From an uncultured Prevotellaceae bacterium (GTDB lineage Bacteria; Bacteroidota; Bacteroidia; Bacteroidales; Bacteroidaceae): a stretch of DNA of 36,224 bases. Shown here piece after piece: positions 33,236 to 36,224 of the stretch (its first letter is position 1; every line of letters begins with the position of its first letter). A model generated the notes under the pieces. That model was not told where the DNA came from. It was given only the letters and a program-made list of their open reading frames with translations, and searched no databases. Both the position numbers and the translations under genes were made by a program. The stretch is taken from NCBI GenBank assembly GCA_902761605.1, contig CACWLC010000048.1, positions 1 to 36,224 of the forward strand, given 5' to 3'.

Positions 33236-34099
33236 TTAAGAGAATATTATCGTCTTATTCTTATAGGTCAGGATCTTTCTCTGGATATGCTTGCTCACAG
33301 CATGCGAGAGCACAATCTTCTCCAGGTCCTTGCCTTTGAGCACGAGCGACTCTGGGGTATCCTTGTGAGTGATACGAGTAACATCCTGTTCGATGATTGG
33401 TCCTGCATCGAGGTCGGCTGTGACATAGTGTGATGTGGCTCCAATAATCTTTACACCGCGCTCATAGGCCTGATGGTATGGCTTGGCCCCGATGAATGCA
33501 GGCAGGAACGAGTGGTGGATATTGATGATATGATGCGGGTACTCGGCAATCATCTCGTCTGAGATAATCTGCATGTAACGCGCCAGCACGATGAATGAGA
33601 TATCCTCTTTCTTCAACAGCTCCATCTCTGCCTGCTCTACCTCGGCCTTGTTAGAGTGGTCTTTCTTGATGCTCCATACATAATAAGGTATACCAAACTG
33701 GTCGGCCACATAGCGCAGATCCTCGTGATTACTTACGATACATGGGATGTCGCAATTAAACTCTCCCGCCTTCCAACGAGCCAGCAAATCATAGAGGCAG
33801 TGACTCATCTTCGACACGAAGATCGCCATTCTCGGACGCTTGTCGCTATAGTAGAGCGAGAACTTCATCTGATAGCGCTGGGCATAGAGAGTGGTGAGAT
33901 AATCGTAGAGCTTGTCGCGTGGGATAAGGAATCCGTCGAGTTCCCATTCTATTCTCATAAAGAACATGCCTTCTATCTTGTCCACATACTGGTCGAGATA
34001 GACGATGTTTCCTTTGTTGTCTGTTATAAATTTCGTTACTTCTGAAATGATTCCCTGTTGGTCGGGGCAGTGCAGAAGCAGAATTGCTGTTGTATCCAT
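33236..34099 (-). CDS. purU: Formyltetrahydrofolate deformylase
   Basis: Hydrolyses 10-formyl-THF to formate and THF, balancing one-carbon units for purine and histidine synthesis. 287 aa. N-terminal ACT domain 1-80 (ILLLHCPDQQGIISEVTKFI); catalytic formyltransferase domain with IAIFVSKMSHCLYDLLARW-type start (here MAIFVSKM), IVSNHEDLRYVAD, YMQIISDEMIAEYPHHIINI, HHSFLPAFIGAKPYHQAY and TSHYVTADLDAGPIIEQDV holding the catalytic His and Asp. Lies 21 bases after the FHA gene and 15 before hisH. Confidence 0.95.
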   Translation of the reverse strand: MDTTAILLLHCPDQQGIISEVTKFITDNKGNIVYLDQYVDKIEGMFFMRIEWELDGFLIPRDKLYDYLTTLYAQRYQMKFSLYYSDKRPRMAIFVSKMSHCLYDLLARWKAGEFNCDIPCIVSNHEDLRYVADQFGIPYYVWSIKKDHSNKAEVEQAEMELLKKEDISFIVLARYMQIISDEMIAEYPHHIINIHHSFLPAFIGAKPYHQAYERGVKIIGATSHYVTADLDAGPIIEQDVTRITHKDTPESLVLKGKDLEKIVLSHAVSKHIQRKILTYKNKTIIFS

Positions 34100-34120
34100 C
34101 TGAATTTATGTTTTTGTATC

Positions 34121-34654
34121 TTATTCTTCGTCGTTGTCTGCTGATCGCAGGATGATACTCGTGGCTCCTAATGTGAAGAGTGTGCCGTCGTCGATGATAC
34201 GGCGCTCCTTTGGCGAGAGCTCCACATTGTCCACAAAGGTACCGGTATTACTGTTGTTGTCCTTCAGCGTATAGCGGAGATTGCCCTTCTTGTCTCTCGA
34301 CACGGTGATGGTGCAGTGGTTAAGGTCCACGCTGGGGTCAACGGTCTCGAAGGTGCAGTTGGCGGGATTGCCTTTCTGGTATCGGCCTATCACATTGTCG
34401 CCCATACGGAGGGGTATCACCTGCTTATAGTGAAACACATTCTCTATCACCACTATCGAGCCACAGCCTTCCTCGTTGGCCTGCTCGTCGGGGTTTTCGT
34501 CCTTCTGACGGTTCTTCAGCTTACTCACACCCATACGAATGCCGAACTCCTTGCCACAATCTGGACATTTGAACACGAGCGACTGCCCAGCCTCATACTG
34601 GGTCTCATCGAAGGTGATGTACTGATCACATTTGGGACATCGAACTCGCTTCAT
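34121..34654 (-). CDS. Zinc-ribbon plus FHA domain protein
   Basis: A 177-aa cytoplasmic protein. The N-terminal zinc finger has CPKC and CPDC pairs (residues 5-8 and 29-32). After a charged linker comes an FHA domain, about 75-172: IPLRMGDNVIGRYQKG, VDLNHCTITVSRDKKGNLRY and DNNSNTGTFVDNVEL. FHA domains bind phosphothreonine; here the usual Ser-Arg-x-His is DLNH, so the phosphate contact is altered. The start abuts the SPOR gene stop (TAA then ATG). Probably a scaffold acting with the upstream membrane protein; function unknown. Confidence 0.85.
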   Translation of the reverse strand: MKRVRCPKCDQYITFDETQYEAGQSLVFKCPDCGKEFGIRMGVSKLKNRQKDENPDEQANEEGCGSIVVIENVFHYKQVIPLRMGDNVIGRYQKGNPANCTFETVDPSVDLNHCTITVSRDKKGNLRYTLKDNNSNTGTFVDNVELSPKERRIIDDGTLFTLGATSIILRSADNDEE

Positions 34655-35848
34655 TTATCCTCTGTCGGTGGTTTTGAGCACCCACGCCTCTTCAAAGTCC
34701 TTGTTGCCTCTCCTTATCTGATTCAGGCGGTTATAGGCATCATTCATGGACTGGAAATTACCATATACTACGCGAGTTACCTTATTTCTTACATAAACCT
34801 CTGCCTCTGTGAATCCTGCCTTATGCAGGCGCTCTACGTAGGCATTGGCATTCTTCATCGACACGTAGCTGGCAAGGACGAGACAATAGCCTGTAACATC
34901 CTTAACTACTGAGTCTTTCTTCTCTTCTACCGCTTTTGCCGTAGCGATGCTATCGGCCTTTGCAAAAGCTATACTGTCGGCCTTGGCAGAAGCTATACTG
35001 TCAGCCTTGGCGATGGCCCTCATTATGCTGTCCTGAGCTATCTCGTGCTCTAAGGCCTTGGTATCCTTCATCACAGGATCTACGTTCTTCTTCGTTGTGT
35101 CGAAGATGGCTGGTGTGCCTAACTGGGAGTATTCCAGGTTCGGGTCGCTGTTGCTTATCGGGGTGGTGATGAGGATAAACATAATCACGGCCGCTGCCAC
35201 AGCTACGGCATTGCGTATCCATGATAGCTTGATAATCAGAGCATCGGTATCATCATCCTGACTATCCTCAAACTGGATGAGCTTTGGCTTCTCTGTCTCT
35301 TCTGGCTCAGGCTTCTTCTCTTCAGGAGCTGCTTTTGCCGCCACTGGAGCCGCTTTGGCCACAGAAACAGGCTTGGCTACAGGAGTCTCGATTACCGTTG
35401 GAGCCACATGAGTGGTCTTTGGCTGGATTGCCAGCTGTGGGAACTCAAATGTGCTGAGGGCATAGAGCGATGGTGTCAGGATACCGGCCTCGCATGGAGC
35501 GAAGATATAGTTGCCATCACTGTTCTTCGAGAGGGTACCGATACCAATGAGCTCATAACTACCTTTATTATTAATGTGTTGAGTCATTTCGTTAACCTCG
35601 TCCTCAATACGTCTGAGGGCCTCGGGGTAACTGATGTCGTATGCTTCAACATACGACTGGGCGAGCAGCGAGTCGTTGATCTTCAGCTGAGGATTGAATC
35701 CCAGAGTGCGCAGCGGCGGGAGGAAGATGTTCTCATCCTCTTCGTAGCGCGAGTCGATATGGTGCGCCATGAACCCTCCTAAACCGGGCACGATGACACA
35801 GTCATTGCTCAGCAAAAGTATCTCAATATGTCTGCTAATCTCAATCAC
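34655..35848 (-). CDS. HU-domain / transmembrane / SPOR-domain protein
   Basis: A 397-aa bitopic protein. The N-terminus (about 1-130: EISRHIEILLLSNDCVIVPG, GIGTLSKNSDGNYIF) matches the CCDC81-like HU-type domains of Bacteroidales. A Pro/Ala/Lys-rich linker, one membrane helix at about 208-231 (IRNAVAVAAAVIMFILIT), three KADSIAxA repeats (about 278-302), and a C-terminal SPOR domain at about 319-393 (YCLVLASYVSMKNANAYVER, VVYGNFQSMNDAY) follow. SPOR domains bind denuded septal glycan. The start is GTG at 35848, just five bases after a TAATTTTG box, so the mRNA is probably leaderless; the ATG at 35995 lies upstream of that promoter. First gene of a run with FHA, purU and hisH. Confidence 0.85.
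   Translation of the reverse strand: MIEISRHIEILLLSNDCVIVPGLGGFMAHHIDSRYEEDENIFLPPLRTLGFNPQLKINDSLLAQSYVEAYDISYPEALRRIEDEVNEMTQHINNKGSYELIGIGTLSKNSDGNYIFAPCEAGILTPSLYALSTFEFPQLAIQPKTTHVAPTVIETPVAKPVSVAKAAPVAAKAAPEEKKPEPEETEKPKLIQFEDSQDDDTDALIIKLSWIRNAVAVAAAVIMFILITTPISNSDPNLEYSQLGTPAIFDTTKKNVDPVMKDTKALEHEIAQDSIMRAIAKADSIASAKADSIAFAKADSIATAKAVEEKKDSVVKDVTGYCLVLASYVSMKNANAYVERLHKAGFTEAEVYVRNKVTRVVYGNFQSMNDAYNRLNQIRRGNKDFEEAWVLKTTDRG
34944..35015 (-). repeat. Three tandem 24-bp repeats within the SPOR gene
   Basis: Units at 34944-34967, 34968-34991 and 34992-35015 are near-identical 24-mers encoding KADSIAxA in the periplasmic linker. Such in-frame repeats can change copy number by slippage. 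Confidence 0.8.
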
Positions 35849-35853
35849 GACTG

Positions 35854-35885
35854 CAAAATTACTCTTTTTTTTTGAGAAAAACAAA
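35854..35885 (-). promoter_or_regulatory. Promoter of the SPOR-FHA-purU-hisH run
   Basis: Minus strand TTTG (35885-35882), a 20-base spacer with an A run, and TAATTTTG (35861-35854). The GTG start at 35848 sits where transcription should begin. Confidence 0.75.
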
Positions 35886-35924
35886 TAAAAGCCGTACAAA
35901 AATATAGAAATTCCTATTTTTTTA

Positions 35925-35932
35925 TACTTTTG
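35925..35932 (+). promoter_or_regulatory. TAnnTTTG box upstream of the orphan signal-peptide ORF
   Basis: TACTTTTG matches the Bacteroidota -7 box, 23 bases before the GTG at 35956. No TTTG or TTG box lies at the right distance upstream, so the promoter is incomplete or relies on an activator. Confidence 0.4.
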
Positions 35933-35955
35933 CACCTGAATAAAACAATTCGTAG

Positions 35956-36009
35956 GTGAAAAAACTAATATTGACACTTTGTGTGCTGGCTTCATTCGTA
36001 GCTCTGTGA
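35956..36009 (+). pseudogene. Short signal-peptide-like ORF (17 aa), probable gene remnant or micropeptide
   Basis: GTG start followed by KKLILTLCVLASFVAL and a stop. The product is exactly a signal peptide (Lys-Lys then a hydrophobic core) with nothing behind it. It has a plausible -7 box upstream. Either a secreted protein gene was lost here, or it is a small membrane peptide. It is followed directly by the terminator hairpin of the opposing smalltalk gene. Confidence 0.4.
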
Positions 36010-36024
36010 TGTTTGATATTAAAA

Positions 36025-36049
36025 GAAGGCAGCCGATGTGGCTGCCTTC
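36025..36049 (-). terminator. Terminator of the smalltalk gene
   Basis: GAAGGCAGCC (36025-36034) pairs with GGCTGCCTTC (36040-36049): a perfect 10-bp stem, 5-base loop, with TTTT following on the minus strand. It would also stop transcripts arriving on the plus strand. Confidence 0.8.
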
Positions 36050-36055
36050 CTTGGT

Positions 36056-36157
36056 TTAGAGGCCCATGCAGGATGTTGCTCCGAGGGCTGTGAGGATTGC
36101 TGATGCAATTGATGCGATGATCTGTACGATCCACTTCAGGGTTTCCTTCTTAGTCAT
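36056..36157 (-). CDS. Smalltalk-family microprotein (33 aa)
   Basis: The product begins MTKKETLKWIVQIIASI and ends ILTALGATSCMGL. This matches the Bacteroidales smalltalk family: a charged KKETLKW start, one hydrophobic helix and a conserved TSCMG end that resembles a lipobox-like Cys. Function unknown; members usually sit beside HU-like DNA-binding proteins and an amidase or peptidase. A strong AAGGAGGT lies 5 bases before the ATG (36170-36163), which is rare in this phylum. A hairpin terminator follows 6 bases after the stop. Confidence 0.8.
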   Translation of the reverse strand: MTKKETLKWIVQIIASIASAILTALGATSCMGL

Positions 36158-36162
36158 AGTTT

Positions 36163-36170
36163 ACCTCCTT
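36163..36170 (-). promoter_or_regulatory. Consensus Shine-Dalgarno before the smalltalk gene
   Basis: AAGGAGGT on the minus strand, 5 bases before the start codon, is a near-perfect anti-16S match. No other gene in this window has a comparable site, so it confirms the smalltalk start and suggests distinct translational control. Confidence 0.7.
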
Positions 36171-36205
36171 CCTTCTTAATGGTTCGATGCTATTCCTCAG
36201 ACAGA

Positions 36206-36223
36206 TTACTCCATGTCGCCGTT
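36206..36223 (-). CDS. Possible 3' end of an upstream HU-like gene (partial)
   Basis: A frame from the right edge ends NGDME then TAA, 48 bases before the smalltalk start. An acidic Gly/Asn/Asp-rich end would suit the HU-related proteins that normally precede smalltalk genes. Only five residues are visible, so the assignment rests on context. Confidence 0.25.
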   Translation of the reverse strand, partial: NGDME

Positions 36224-36224
36224 G

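Noticed and set aside
35849-35995. ATG at 35995 as the start of the SPOR protein
   Set aside because: The extra 49 residues are Lys/Phe-rich translation of an AT-rich promoter region and precede the -7 box.
1-36224. CRISPR arrays, tRNA or rRNA genes, insertion sequences, integrase or phage structural genes
   Set aside because: None seen by eye on either strand; M15 and GH25 enzymes alone do not make a prophage.

Overview
The window looks like chromosomal DNA from a Prevotella-like member of the Bacteroidales (Bacteroidota). Evidence for this: at least seven promoters fit the Bacteroidota form (TTTG or TTG, 17 to 20 bp, then TAnnTTTG); Shine-Dalgarno sequences are almost absent; and there are several typical Bacteroidales families (DUF5112/DUF5113 kinase, T9SS plug protein, class III FBPase, HU/SPOR protein, smalltalk microprotein, GTVDRVLH-type LacI regulator). 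No rRNA, tRNA, CRISPR, insertion sequence or phage module was seen. Coding density is very high and no gene-free stretch exceeds 300 bases.

Layout. (1) 1-2409, plus strand: the tail of an unknown gene, an M15 peptidase, a terminator, then a GH25 muramidase and a zinc-ribbon membrane protein. (2) 2442-9206: a divergent hexuronate catabolism locus. The minus arm is lacI-uxaA-nhaC-like-orf278. The plus arm is kdgK-small DUF4177-like ORF-eda. Together they take altronate to KDG, KDPG, then pyruvate plus glyceraldehyde 3-phosphate. (3) 9260-13728, plus: a lipoprotein sensor kinase (DUF5112/5113 type), its response regulator and a miniature AbgT-like membrane protein, with overlapping genes. (4) About 13734-13797, minus: a candidate small RNA with its own promoter and a strong terminator. 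(5) 13911-18968, minus: threonine operon thrA-homoserine kinase (phosphoglycerate-mutase-like)-thrC. Here thrA has lost the N-terminal aspartokinase motif. (6) 19097-21577, plus: a membrane-anchored propeller/Y_Y_Y protein with an AraC-type DNA-binding domain but no kinase or receiver. (7) 21574-30453, minus: a probable eight-gene operon hisIE-ftsE-lysC-lysA-GT2-GT4-fbp-T9SS plug. (8) 30586-32608, plus: rfbC-hisA-hisF, divergent from hisIE. (9) 32624-35848, minus: HU/SPOR protein-FHA protein-purU-hisH. (10) The right edge holds a short orphan signal-peptide ORF (plus), the smalltalk microprotein with an unusual Shine-Dalgarno (minus), and possibly the tail of an HU-like gene.

How the genes work together. 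Region 2 is a self-contained regulon in which LacI probably controls both arms from 7142-7353. The intact LysC in region 7 probably supplies aspartyl phosphate for both lysine/DAP and threonine, because the thrA kinase half appears broken. LysA, FtsE, the glycosyltransferases and the SPOR, GH25 and M15 proteins share an envelope and cell-wall theme. The histidine genes are split over three transcription units, with the hisF and hisH subunits convergent. The best candidates for undescribed biology are the kinase/regulator/mini-AbgT cassette, the kinase-less propeller regulator, the small RNA, and the thrA gene whose kinase motif has been replaced by a promoter.
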